Origin: Echinarachnius parma
Taxonomy: Eukaryota > Echinodermata > Echinoidea > Clypeasteroida > Echinarachniidae
Assembly: GCA_037951105.1 (NCBI GenBank)
Contig: JBAMJV010003827.1
Span: 29,773-93,772, forward strand
Length of the DNA stretch: 64,000 bases
Direction of reading: 5' to 3'
The position numbers and the translations under genes are program-made. Below the pieces are notes generated by a model. That model was not told where the DNA came from, searched no databases, and saw only the letters and a list, made by a program, of their open reading frames with translations. Below are positions 32,167-44,110 of the stretch, piece by piece. How positions within the stretch are numbered: position 1 is the stretch's first letter; each line of letters opens with the position of its first letter.

Positions 32167-32214
32167 GTAACAAATGGAGGGTCTTATTTTGCAAAGCAAA
32201 AAGGCCATTTTTGT

Positions 32215-32600
32215 TGAGCCCACCGAGGTGGAGGGAGACTAAGTTGCGTCCGTCCGTCTGTCTGTCTGTCTGTCGTCCGTCCGTGACCCAAATGTGAAAG
32301 TTATGGGATAGATGCCCTATATTGGCCTCCATGATATTCTAGGGTCAAAGGTCACGTAAGTAGGTCAAAGGTCAAATGAGGTCAAATGTGAAAGTTTAGG
32401 GGAAAGAGTCTATTAGGGTTGACAACTTTCCAACCCTGCATCTGTTTGTAACCAAACTTGATTGGTAGATGCCCTATATTGGCCTCCATGATATTCTGGG
32501 GTCAAAGGTTAAATGTGAAAGTTTACCTGCAAGACTCTTATGATGGTTGATAACTTTCCAACCATGCATCTGTTTGTAACTAAACTTTGTTGGCATGAAT
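32215..32600. repeat. Dispersed repeat with GTCCGTCC run
   Basis: Begins 'gagcccaccgaggtggaggg', then GTCCGTCCGTCTGTCTG and tandem 'gatgccctatattggcctcc' / 'aggtcaaaggtca' segments (two copies, near 32310 and 32466). Confidence 0.6.
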
Positions 32601-32685
32601 GCGCGCAAGTGGGCGAGACACATTACCGCTATCGCCTTGTTTCTATCAAAGTAAGTCTGCTATATATCATTCAATTGGAATGATT

Positions 32686-32788
32686 GGCAAGAAACCTTCT
32701 AGAAAACTGCAATTTCCCAGCGTGGAGTATCAACAACTCGTGGTGGGAGAGGCCGACGGTAGTCCTCTGAAAAACATAACCAAGGTTA
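32686..32788 (+). pseudogene. Decayed SRCR-A second-half exon, copy B, third
   Basis: Matches from GGCAAGAAACC through CTGCAATTTCCCAGCGTGGA to ACCAAGG, with frameshifts. The matching scrap in copy C is 50455-50565. Confidence 0.8.
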
Positions 32789-32904
32789 TATACGATGGAG
32801 AGTTTGGTTGCGAAAGGCAATATCTGCCAGTTTTGAAAATAAAAGTAAGGCTACTATTTTCTTCTCCTTCTTAACCTATCTTATGCTTAGGTCACAAATG
32901 CTCT

Positions 32905-33387
32905 GATTTGGGATGCCACTTTTAGGTGAAATCTTACGGGTATCTTGCGGCACCCGCAAGGGTGCTGTGGATATCGTGCGGTCGCCTTTGCATTTTTCCT
33001 CGCCGTACGATGTCAAAAAATTGTTTAACGCGTTTAACACATACAATTTTTTACTTGCCATAAGCTCGTAGACACGTCGTAGAGAGTATCGCACGGGCAC
33101 CGCAAGGGCACTGCACGTGCCCAGCACGGACACTGTAGCATTTTCCCGAATATCGTACGATTTTGCGACTGAATTTGGGGCCACTCAAATCGCACGATAT
33201 CGTAAGAGTATCTTGCGATGCCTGTACGGCGTCCATACGAGCGCTCAGATTGTAAGTACGGGAGCCGTGCAATTTAATTTTGCTTGAACTCCCAATATCA
33301 TTGTACGGTCCCCGGCAAATATGTGACCGCTACACAAAGATATCGCAGACATCGTACGATATCCCAACTCCACGAAATCGTAGAAAA
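32905..33387. repeat. Repeat rich in CGTAAGAGTATCTTGCG-type motifs
   Basis: Several direct and inverted copies of 'tatcgtacgat', 'gggtatcttgcgg' and 'gcaccgcaagggcac'. CpG-rich against an AT-rich background. Ends uncertain. Confidence 0.45.
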
Positions 33388-34365
33388 TATCTCTGGTGCC
33401 CCTGCCCTTGCGGAAACCAGCTTGTTTGGATGAAAGTTCACTCTCCAGATGTTGTTGGAGTCTTTCATTCAGAATGTGCAACATTATCTTGCTTGCATGT
33501 GGGATGAGGGCAATCATTCGGTTGTTTTTACATTCTGATGCATCTTCTTTCTTGGGTAGGGTATAAAGGAAAACAGATTTTTTTCCTTCCAATTATCGGG
33601 ACAGGTCCCGGAGCACCAAACCTTCCTACATAATTGCCATATTACTTTCACTCCAATTTCATTTAAGTTCTCCAGTAGCTCACCCGGAATCTTGTAAATG
33701 CCAGGTGCCTTGTTTGTCTTTAAATGTTTGATGGCATTAACAACTTCACTATAGAGAATGTCGGGTTCAGCTTCATGCGGTTCATCCTCTCTTGAAGCAT
33801 AGAGCGTCTCACAGTATGTTCTCCATCTCTCCTTGATCTCTTCACCTTTAGTAAAGAATTTTACCATTTTCATCTTTGACAACTGCCAGTCTAGCCATAC
33901 TTCTGTTAGTAAGGTCTTTAACAGCTTTGAAGAGACTTCTACTATTATTCTTAGAACTGAACTCCTCTATATCCTCGCAGAGCTGGTTCAGATGAGTGTT
34001 CTTGTCTCTCCTTGCTGCAGCTTGGATCTCATTAGACAGTGTACTGTACATCTTGCTGTGTTGAAGTCCAGCCTCTTTGAGTAGACGTCGTTCATCAGTA
34101 AGATCCGTTGTTTTATGTGAAAGCCACGGAGATGATCTTCTTTTCTTCTTCATGGGGATGTACCGTTTTTGGCAGTTGTCATAATGATATCCTTTGTGTC
34201 TTCCCATAGTTCTTCTGGTGTCATCTCGTCTTCTCTGATAAGGAGGGCTTCAAATCGATTACTTGTCTCAATCTTGTATTTATTGTCAATGTTCATCAGG
34301 TCAAACATCTGCACCTTGCGATCAGTTTTAACTATCTTTTTAAAGTTGACAATATCCTAGACAAA
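33388..34365 (-). mobile_element. LINE fragment: linker and N-terminal half of reverse transcriptase
   Basis: On the minus strand, from 34365 downwards: RFEALLIREDEMTPEELWED, then LFKAVKDLTNR, HLKTNKAPGIYKIPGELLEN, IALIPHASKIMLHILNERLQ and SSKQAGFRKGRGTRD. These are the fingers motifs of a non-LTR reverse transcriptase. It breaks off before the catalytic YADD region, lacks the endonuclease, and needs several frame changes. It lies in the intron between SRCR-A and LDLa of copy B and is absent from copies A and C. Confidence 0.9.
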
Positions 34366-35637
34366 TCAATTTCAACATTATACCATTTGTCAATACAAAC
34401 TAGTTGTACTGTATTTGACAAGGTTTTTGTATCAGTTAACATACATGCATTGTACTTTGTACTGTTTGCTGTTTTTTGTTCTGTATTTGCTTAACTTGAT
34501 GACTGATTCTCTTTGACAAATTCCTCTATTTATATTATCAGATAATGCCAAATAACTGAAAATCAGCAGTGATTTTGTTATCGTATCAAGTTCATAGATT
34601 GCTATACTAATATTGAGAGATCAAATTCCATTGCTGGTGAGAACTCATGATAGAAGGAAATCTATTCATGATTACACACTCTGTTTGATGTATTGTGTAT
34701 CCACCACCCCACTTCTATTGTTAGCATATCCCGAGGCACTTGTATAGGGGACAAATATGTAATTCATAGATAAGCATGTTATGCTTTGTGTAACAGCTGC
34801 CTCTTTTTATATTACTGCTTGTATTATTTCCTGCTCGAAATGATAGCAGTCTTTGTGTATTAAACACGTAATTATCAACAGCAAGCAGCGCACGTGCACC
34901 ACTTAAACAATAATGTGTTTCTCCTTGCGCTTGCATGCACATGCATCAGAGCAGTTGAGCTCTTGCTCTATTTTGCTATTGAGGTCATCTTAATTTTGGT
35001 CTGAAAACAGTAGCATAGCAGACTGATTGGTGGGCACATGTATTTCTTTATTCTTTTGACATTTTCTCTTCTCCTTACATTTTTTGTTGTTGTAATGATG
35101 TCAAATTATTGGGGGCAGGTGTCCCCCTCCCTTGTTTTTATGCCACTGCATGTCTAAATATCAATTCAAGACAGAAGTAATTAACATAATGATTGTGGCC
35201 TAAAGCGATTTAAAGCATTTGTGTTATTTAAATGTACTAAAAATACTCGTATACACATTCATTTACTATGTTATGTAAGTACCGACTGTGGCAAATTATT
35301 TCAGGAACATGTATTAACCTTTAATTTTGCATATACATTACAACTCCTACTTGCAAATTGCAATAAGCGCTATTATTATTACCCCGGTCAACTTATACAC
35401 ACGACAATCAATCCTGCCCACAAAGTGCATGATTTCCACTCCCTGGGGAGTATTCTAGCCAGTTGCTTGTTAGGCACACACAGTGCTAATGAACCACGTT
35501 CCGCCTGTACATGTAAAATTTCCATTGTGCCTATGTGGTGTAAATTATGAAGCAAAACTGACTGCACTAAATAATATGTAGCTCAAAATAAGTTGTACTG
35601 ACCGTAATTGTGTTTGATTTGCTTATTATTATATCAG
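34366..35637. other. Intron of copy B, no gene seen
   Basis: AT-rich. 34500-34950 is collinear with 5560-6020 (A) and 50840-51320 (C). Confidence 0.55.
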
Positions 35638-35751
35638 ATTGTTCTGCTAGCCAGCACCAGTGTGATAACCTGCAATGTATCCCAGCTAAACAGTTGTGCA
35701 ACGGAGTCAATGATTGTCAGGATAATTCTGACGAGATCAACTGTCTTCCAG
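35638..35751 (+). CDS. Intact LDLa exon, copy B
   Basis: 114 bases with both splice sites. It reads [20 protein letters not shown] and [15 protein letters not shown], differing from the gene copy at very few residues, with all six cysteines. It is flanked by pseudo-exons, so function is doubtful. Confidence 0.7.
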
Positions 35752-37061
35752 GTATGTTAAAGCAGCATTTTAAATAAGTACAAACCTAATGGCCTCGGGC
35801 CACTAACAAATTGTCGGGCCACAAAAAAAAAGAGTTTGGTTTCCTGATTGAACCACAAAGATTGCGAACTCTAAAACTTGAAATCTTACTTTTCAAACAT
35901 TGCTTAGTTACCCTAATCAGGCCGGGTTATTTGGCTATGCTATAGGCATTCCACCCCCCAAGGTCTCGACCATTTAACGCGCAAAGGGGCAAAACGTTGC
36001 GGGGTGTACTCCCCCCCCCCCCCCCCCCCCCCCTCCCCTGCTCCACCCACAACTGGCCCTTTTAGGGTAAAACCAGGCATAAAAAGCAAAGGAAATGAGT
36101 AAAAATCACAACAAAAAGCATGATCAAGAGCATGCAAACATTTTAAATCTAAAAGCCTGTGACATATCAGGACAGCAAAATCAATTACCATCCAATAGTT
36201 AATGCATAATTGCAACAGCAAAGCATAACTCCAAAGGATGCCCACAAGTTAGAACAGCATTTGATTGTAGGGGGTGCATAATGGTTTACATGATCCTCCA
36301 CAATGGTACTCTTCAGCATTTTTATTTTATTTTCATTTTATTTTACCAGGGGTAACTCAGCCAAAGACTGTTTTTCAGACGGTCCCTGTTTCTAAAAATA
36401 AACCCTGAACATGCAGACATGAATGCATGTAGCAGCACTGCATGCATTTGGCTTGTTGGACTTTGCACTTCTAATAATACACACATTGGTCTACTGTTCT
36501 GCTTTACTATACAGGACTTGCATACCCCACACATTCACGCATTATCTGCTGCCTAAATGATGTAGTATTTGTTATTGACAAGAATTCAAATTGATACAAT
36601 AAATCTTTCAAAAACATCTTGACAAAATTAAAAGTTATTATGAAGGATTGATAATAAGGTAGGGGGCAAGCAAAAATTGATGTCGGGCAAGTTTCATAAA
36701 TGGTTGCCTGATTGGGCAACTCAATTTTTGGTCAGCTATGGGAGAAAATGTAGTTTAATTCTAATAAATACTATATAAAAACGAGATGGCAACTAAATTT
36801 TCTAGTGGGGCAAGGAAAATTGAAAAATGTATGAATTTACTTGCCAGAACAGGCCAGTAGAGTAAAAAGCCAGTGTGAATGCATGTTTTGTCTACATGTT
36901 TATGACTCCACATTATATAAGTGTAACCCATTAATTCCCAGAATATAAAACTCCCATCCCCATATTTATATTCACCAATTCAGGACTTGTCCCGAAAATG
37001 CTCAGGCTGGGATATATTGAGAATACGTTATATATGTGTACAGCAAAATCAATCAGTCCTC
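35752..37061. other. Intron of copy B with dispersed repeats
   Basis: Holds poly-C at about 36009-36033, a repeat with 'gcaaaaattgatgtcgggca' at 36658-36885 (relative of 13561) and otherwise AT-rich intron. No gene seen. Confidence 0.5.
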
Positions 37062-37480
37062 GGCCCCGTTTCATAAAACTTAAGCAATTGTTGTAACTGT
37101 CCAATTATTTTAAATAGTAGGTCAACAGCCAATCAGCATGAAGCATTGCGGTTGTTGCCATGGTAGTTACAATAATTGGACACACAACAATTGCAAACCC
37201 ATGGTGAAATTCCCATTGACTATATTACCAATTGAAATCAATTGGTACCAATTGAAAATTACCCATTGAAAATTACCAATTGAAATCAAATGTTAATCAA
37301 GAGTATATGGAAAATGAAACAAATACCCATTGAAACCAATGCCAATGGGTACCCATTGAATTCAGTTTCAATTGCAATGGTGCCAATTAGAATTCCAATG
37401 GGTACCCATTGGTTTCAATGGGTACCCATTAGAATTTCAACTGGAATTTTGTCCTGGGAAAGCTTTATGAAATGGAGCCC
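37062..37480. mobile_element. GGGCCCC-type MITE containing a CCAATTGAAA repeat block
   Basis: The ends GGCCCCGTTTCATAAAACTT and AGCTTTATGAAATGGAGCCC match the element at 3180-3330. Between about 37190 and 37455 lies an array of 'ccaattgaaat', 'gggtacccattg' and 'accaattgaaaa' motifs that the shorter relative lacks. Confidence 0.75.
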
Positions 37481-38442
37481 AGGGCCCATGGAATGTTCCC
37501 TCTTACTTGAAATTTATTTACAAAATACTTGTAATTACATATTTGTTATTATTTAAGCAAGACAAGTGACAAATTGAGGTGAGATTTTTTTGTTTTATTG
37601 TTTACATGAGTTAGGTATATAAGTCATTAAATGATGTTTACAAAACATTCTTTTATCGCTTACAGAAGTTTAACAATGACATGCTTATTTTACGTGTACA
37701 ATGTACTGTAATAGGCCATATATTTTGTGAGGGTTTTATTTTTGCGAATTATGCAAATCACTTGTGAATCGCAAAATCAACAACGTTAAAATATTGACAC
37801 CAAATGCAAAGTAATACAGGTATGTGTATTGCATGCATTACTGCACTAGCGTGAACAGCCAAACTCAAATTTAACCACTCGCAAAATTGTTGTAAAGTCC
37901 TGATTCGCGAAAATATATGGCCTATACTTCTACCTTTAAAATGCAAACTCAAAAATAACATGGAAATGTAGAGAGAAGGCTTTATTTTTTATATGAAAAT
38001 ACTGAAAAAATATGGAAATACTATAAAAAGGAAAACAATTATCATAGTAATCTCACATAACAATTATATTTACACTGCCTGTCTGGTCATATAATCCCAT
38101 TCAATTCAGTATTATATTGATTCAACTAGATGGAAAATTATTTTGGTTTCAAAGTAGCACAGTTAAAAACATTTAATAGTAACAAAAATGAGAACTATCA
38201 AATAGTAACAATGCTACAAAAACATTTGAGCCATTCCACACAGGTTTGGCCAAAATTAGAACATTTCAAATTGACAATGGCAGTCAGCAGTTTCAGCATT
38301 TCCATCTGTCCTTAAAGCAAAAAAAAATTGTCTGTTCCTTCATGGATCACTTGTTTGATGTTATCTCAACATTTAGAACAGTTTTGATGTTTGAATTTCT
38401 CGCTTTTGAATACTTTTTAGTTTTATTCACACATGAGGCAGT

Positions 38443-38698
38443 CAGAGCTCCTAAGTAGTACGGTTTGGCCATATTTAGTACGATTTTTTAAATGTAAATA
38501 CGGCAGTACGATTTTTAAGCAATAAACACCTGAAAAAATCAATATTTCCTAAAATGTACATATTCTAAAAAAAAAAATGAAACAAACTGAAAAAAATTCC
38601 CCCTAAAGGGTATTTTTGCTGCACGAATTTGCTTTGAGAATAAATATGATTTTTTTAGGATAGCCAGTATCTTTTTTCTCTAGAGGTTGGCAGCTCTG
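38443..38698. mobile_element. MITE, CAGAG(A/C)T..A(T/G)CTCTG ends
   Basis: The left CAGAGCTCCTAAGTAGTACG and the right GGTTGGCAGCTCTG are inverted relatives. Same family as 45883-46377, sharing 'aaatacggcagtacg' inside. Confidence 0.7.
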
Positions 38699-39240
38699 CA
38701 CCTTTATGCATATTTAATGGCGTGCTCATTCATTATGCACTAATGAAAATAAAAGAAAGTAAAATGTTTTATATTTGCTGCGAGGAAAAATACTGATTTC
38801 CTCAGCCAAATAACATTTCTTGGGTGTGAAAATACATAGCATAGCGAGTACACACCCACCCAAATGAACTGCTCCACATTGATCATGGCATTGTATTTGC
38901 TTCTATTCAGCTCGTCACTGAGTTTAAGTTTTATATACCTCACACAATTTAGGTGGTGGGTAGGTTGTGTAAAAGTCAAGATGTTAATGTCAAGGTATAC
39001 TTATTTAATATATGTTTGTGTACAAAATCAAGGAAGTCAACTACATTGTAACTTTGCTGCACTAAAATTTGTAGTGTTCTTAGTGGCCAATTTTACGATG
39101 GACAAAACTTATACATTATATAATGTAGCTTGGACTTCAAGCTTCGATCTAAGTCATTTGCTAACTGTGGCAAAGGCATGGTAAATTTTCAGCAAAATAC
39201 ATTTTAATACTCAGCCTTTCTCAAGAATCCAGGACACCAG

Positions 39241-39370
39241 GGGGGTGTTGTATAAAGAATTGCAATTAACCGCAAAGTTGTGATTGGCTCAAATGCCCAT
39301 ATTTTCTGACTCGCGATCAATCGCAACTTTGCAATAATTGCAACTCGACTTTATGCAACGTACACCCCCC
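39241..39370. mobile_element. MITE, GGGGGTGTTGTATAAAG ends
   Basis: The left GGGGGTGTTGTATAAAGAAT and the right CTTTATGCAACGTACACCCCCC pair imperfectly. The inner 'aaagttgtgattg' and 'caatcgcaactttgc' also pair. Confidence 0.8.
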
Positions 39371-39539
39371 AGGTTCCATATGTGAAGACTGAAGAGACCT
39401 CATAGTAACTAGGTTAGTTAGGCACACAAAATAGATTTGATACGTGCATATAATACATGTAGATCTATAAATGTACATTAGTTACCATTTGTCAATTTTC
39501 ATGCACTGACTATTCAATCTATTTATATTTTATTGCTGA

Positions 39540-39930
39540 TTAAAGGTGCACCTGTAAAGTGTCTAACTCCAGAAAAATTATTTTGAGCTTCCACATTTCT
39601 CTTCTACCGTGTTGTTTGACCTTATATGGTAAAGAGAAGAATAAAATAGGCTTAGATTTTTCCAAATGCCCCTTTAGTATGACGATATCTATCATTGATA
39701 ATCATTCAGCTCAAGAGCGTTAATGAACGCGGTAATAAACCTCATACACGTCATACAGTAATTCGTTGTAAAAGCTGATGCAAATTTTTGCTTTTTTAAC
39801 CAGGAAAGCAGTGTTCTTTTTCAATGAAACTTTCACACATTCGGACATATCTTACAATGATTTTGGTATAGGAGTGAAGTCTCAAATGAAATTTTGGGCA
39901 ATATGTGACACTTTACAGGTGCACCTTTAA
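39540..39930. mobile_element. TTAA-bounded MITE with perfect 24-bp inverted repeats
   Basis: 39540-39563 and 39907-39930 are perfect inverses beginning TTAAAGGTGCACCTGTAAAG. TTAA forms both edges. Found only in copy B. Confidence 0.9.
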
Positions 39931-41317
39931 ACAGTTTTTAAAGTTGTTTTCCAACAATGTTACTATGTACCTTACTGTTTAAAGCAATTATAAAAGTAGC
40001 GACCATTTCAAAATTCTTTCATTTTATACAATGCAAAATATTAATTACCTTTGATCTAGGCACCAGTTGTACAAATAAGTAATCAGAATACAAATCATAT
40101 TATAATGACACCTATACAACATTTGGTTATGCCTGTATAGACATTTTTGAGTATTTTCTTTTGTAAATTGTTGCTGTCCGTTTTTTGCTTAGTTTGGAAT
40201 CATGAAAGTACACTCACTAAGTATGGACTTATAAATACAAATGATTTCCCTTCAAGTGCTCGCATTCTTGTGAAATGTCAATTTCAAAAATTAGCTTGTC
40301 CTTCTCAATGGACCCTACAAGAATCTTACTTGGTTGGGGCTCTGATATCTACCCATACCCAGCAACAGACAGACAGCTACTCCAACCCAACTGCAAACAC
40401 TGCGTTCTTAACAGGTTAAAGGGATATAGTAACATGACAAATATGGTATTTGCTTAATACTCACTGTACTTTGTACACAGTAAATACATTTCTCAATAGA
40501 GAATTTAAAATCCGAACACTTCAATCATAAATATCTGTATGACAAAAGAGAAGTTTTAAAAAGTAAAACCAGCTCCATGTTTCTACTAGCAATTTGATTA
40601 TAACAAGGCGTGAGAACCGCTAGTAGTAATAGTTCTAATTAAGTTTTTTTTTTTTTCATTGATTTTTTATTACGCATGGTACGGTAACGGCTGATTAGTA
40701 ATATGACTGAACGACAGTCTTCTTATTTCGCTACCCAATATTTTTAGTTTTGTCATGAATTTGATTTCTGTTTGATGTTGACAGATATTTCGACTGAATC
40801 ATTCAACTCTTTTCAATGCTGTACGTTCTATTTGTTTATTTACAGACCATAACTCAAGTATATCTTTTAAAAAGAATACTGAAATCCCATACAGGAACAT
40901 TTTCAAAATGTAAATATTCACAAAATTATCAATATTCAAAGTCTTCAAACATCTGTAGGTATACGCCTGTGTCCATAGGTATTTACAAGTTCAATAGTCT
41001 TATCCTGTACCCTGCTAGATTTTGAAATTCCCATCTAATAAAGGGACCACCAGGTGCCCATAGGCAATGGGTGAATAAATGCTTTATTACAATTGTGCAG
41101 TAGAGTCAACTTTTGATGCATCCATTGTGGCTGCAACATACAGGCTGTTAGTTACACATGGGCATAGATTTAACATTTTAAAGTGGCTTAGGTCTTTTGC
41201 GTAAATATCATCCTTCCCACCTCCTAAATACTTTGCTATGATATTGCCTGAAAATATTATAGTTTTGTCTGAAATTTCAAAGATTTTGCCCAAGGGCCAA
41301 AAGGATTACATAATTTT

Positions 41318-41440
41318 GCCCAAGTGAGTTTGCCCCTAAACAAAGTGATATTGCCCTAAACAAAGTGATTTTGCCAGTAAACAAAGCGATTTTTTCCCCC
41401 ACTCAAAGTGATTTTGCTCGGTAACAAGGAGATTTTGCCT
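41318..41440 (+). repeat. Degenerate 19-20-bp tandem repeat
   Basis: About five units of the type 'aaacaaagtgattttgcc', with a few related units before them. Confidence 0.7.
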
Positions 41441-41989
41441 TAACATTGCCAAATAATATTGCTACTAAAAACTTAAGTTTAAACAAATAACAAGAAAATA
41501 AATACATTGCATCAAACAAATGGCAAGGCGAAGGTCCTTTTTTTTTTTAGTAAGTAGCACTTATTATAGATTCAAAATGTTTACTACAGAATGCCTAGTA
41601 TTAACAGCACACATGTAGAGGTACATATATATGTAACCTGTCACCACGTAACTCTAATAAAGTATCTGAATTATTCTGCTAAATGTTAGCTTTCAGGTAT
41701 ATATATTTAATTTTTTTTGTTATATTATAGTGATAAAAAAGGTTAATTTGAAAAGGGTAACAAAATGCAGCAATGGCATTGAAAAAGTCAAGATTTTCTC
41801 TATTTCTTAGCTCAGCATTTTCTAACTTAAAAGGAGTTTGTGGCAACAGGTAATGGTACATGCATTTAACTTAATTCATTGCACTGCATTGGCTTAAAAA
41901 TGTCAAATTCCAGGATTGCAAACAAATTGTATATGGACAAAGTATGTTGAATCTTACCAATTTTTCACACACTGAATAAAACATTAAGA

Positions 41990-42140
41990 AAAAATACAGA
42001 AAAATTGGCGTGACAAAACTTGTACAATAAGTAATAGAAATGTAATTGCTACCCTTAAAGTACATGTAAAAAAAAAATACTGAAAAATTGGCGTGACAAA
42101 ACTTGTAGAATAAGTAATAGAAATGTAATGCTATCCTTAA
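41990..42140 (+). repeat. Tandem duplication of about 77 bp
   Basis: Two copies of the block starting 'gaaaaattggcgtgacaaaa' differ at a few positions. Only in copy B. Confidence 0.85.
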
Positions 42141-43912
42141 AGTAAATGTACCGTCTTGCTTTTGTGTGCGCGAGAACTAGTGAACCTTTTCTCTTGATAT
42201 AAATAGTCCATTTTGTCTCAAAGTCTCAAAGCAGTCAGAGCAAATTATCACCTTAGTTTATTTGAGCTGTCTTGACAGGGTGCTCAAGCATTTCAAGGAA
42301 TAAATTTCTACACCTGACCTGGGTTAAGAGTAGCAAATGCAATGAAGGACACACATGGCGTGGTTGGGAATCAAATCCAAAAGATGAAGGCACAAGCCAA
42401 CACAACACTACCTTGGTGCCCAGTTGGCAAGTTCAAGCAATATGTTACTGATTTTAACAAGAGTTGTGCATACAGAAATGCCAGGTTTCAGGCAAAAGGT
42501 CTGAATTCAGGCCCTCTCTCCATGTCTCTAGATGTATTGTAGATTGATCCACATACATTTTAAATATCTGTGTACCTGCAGTATTTGCTGTGCACTCACA
42601 AATTCTTTCACAGACATATGATTTTCACATAGAGATGACTAAAGCAAGTTTGTACAAATATTGGAAGTTAAATTGTGGAAGACTCGTCCACTGAATGATT
42701 TATTCAAGATTGTTGCAGGCTTCCACATCCAAATATACAAAATTTCTCAAATATTGACGGAGAATATACACAGGAAGCTCAGATATTACCTCCACTTTAT
42801 ACATGTGGTCCGCATTATCATCAGAAAATTGCTTGTCAGATCCCTGCGTTTTCACTTTGCGAAAAACAACAAATTTTCTCCTTCAGTTGTATCACTAAAT
42901 CCATTGCATGTGTATTTGTTCAATTGTTTTGCATAGATGCGTGTTAAAGCTTGCTTGAAGTTTATCTGTGTACTAATGTTTACACTCAACAAATAATCTG
43001 TCAAGTCCAGCCAAAATGTTGATGGAAGCTCAGAGCTGTCGATGACAGCAAATACATATTTGTTTTGTTACATGAAGAGATCAAATATTCAAACTAAAAA
43101 CTGCTCTAGTTGAGTCATCTAGTAGATTTCCTTTGGAACAATTTAGTTCAAAGTATTGCTCTTCTACATTGTATCTCCAATAATTTGCTTTCTTTGAACA
43201 GCCGATACACAAATATCAATTAAATAACCAATGGTAATAATGTACTCAGGCAGGGGGGTGCACTATAAATGCTATTTTTCTCTTTCAATCATTGGAATCC
43301 ACACATAGCATACGTCCAGTATAAAAAATAGGAATTCAGCACCGCTCGCAAATCACCGGTATCTAGCGGCATAGCCGCTCGCGACAGACTATGGGCACAG
43401 AAAAATATACAAATACTACAATCTGGCAGCATAGTTTGTTTCCTGAGTTATTTCTGTGGGTAATTAGATAGCACCATGATGGCATATTTTGGAGAACAAG
43501 GAAGTGGCCATGCTTTGCTTCAGATGATGAGAAGATCAATGGCAGAGTATGTGTGAAATATAAATGACTCCCTCTATAACAAGAGATACTTCTGAGTCCA
43601 AGAGATGGGTTTCGTGTCAAAAAATAAAATCATCTTCGGTGGGGGCAGTTTTGTTCAGCAAGATCCTGGATGACTTAGCACAGCCTAAATGGACTTGGAC
43701 GGGCAAGGGAAGATGCAAGTCTAACCATGCTGCATTGGATATATCAAAGGTGCAGTAGGTCAAGTGTGGTCAAGGCATAATTCAGACCTTGACCTGAAAT
43801 CCACTATGAATCTGAAGATCGCGTAGAGAAGTAGCACGCGATCATATATTCCAAGCTTTTGCAGGCAGTTGTGTGATGATACAAAATAGTTATTTTATTG
43901 TGTTCTCTCCCG

Positions 43913-44110
43913 CTATAAATCCACTTGCTCGGGAGATACTTCAACTGTTAGCTGGTCAATGAGATCATCACCAACTAGGATCCTTTCATTGTCTGCATTG
44001 TTGAACTTGAACATGATGTACACACGTATCTTCTTGATTGCCCAGTAACATGCATAGACCACTGCACCGCAACAGATAACGTCTCTTAAATTGAAGTCAG
44101 TCATGTTTAT
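43913..44110 (-). CDS. Antisense small single-pass membrane protein, 63 aa (copy B)
   Basis: Minus-strand acceptor CTGCTATATTACAG, then GATAAAC and ATG at 44104; stop TAG at 43913-43915. The peptide starts MTDFNLRDVICCGAVVYACY, continues WAIKKIRVYIMFKFNNA and ends LTVEVSPEQVDL. It aligns to the 58-aa copy A protein through YAC.WA.K and TVEVS.EQ..L. Length differences are multiples of three codon bases, and the stop codons align. One hydrophobic stretch (about residues 9-24) is followed by basic residues, which predicts a cytosolic C terminus. Function unknown. Confidence 0.6.
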   Translation of the reverse strand: MNMTDFNLRDVICCGAVVYACYWAIKKIRVYIMFKFNNADNERILVGDDLIDQLTVEVSPEQVDL

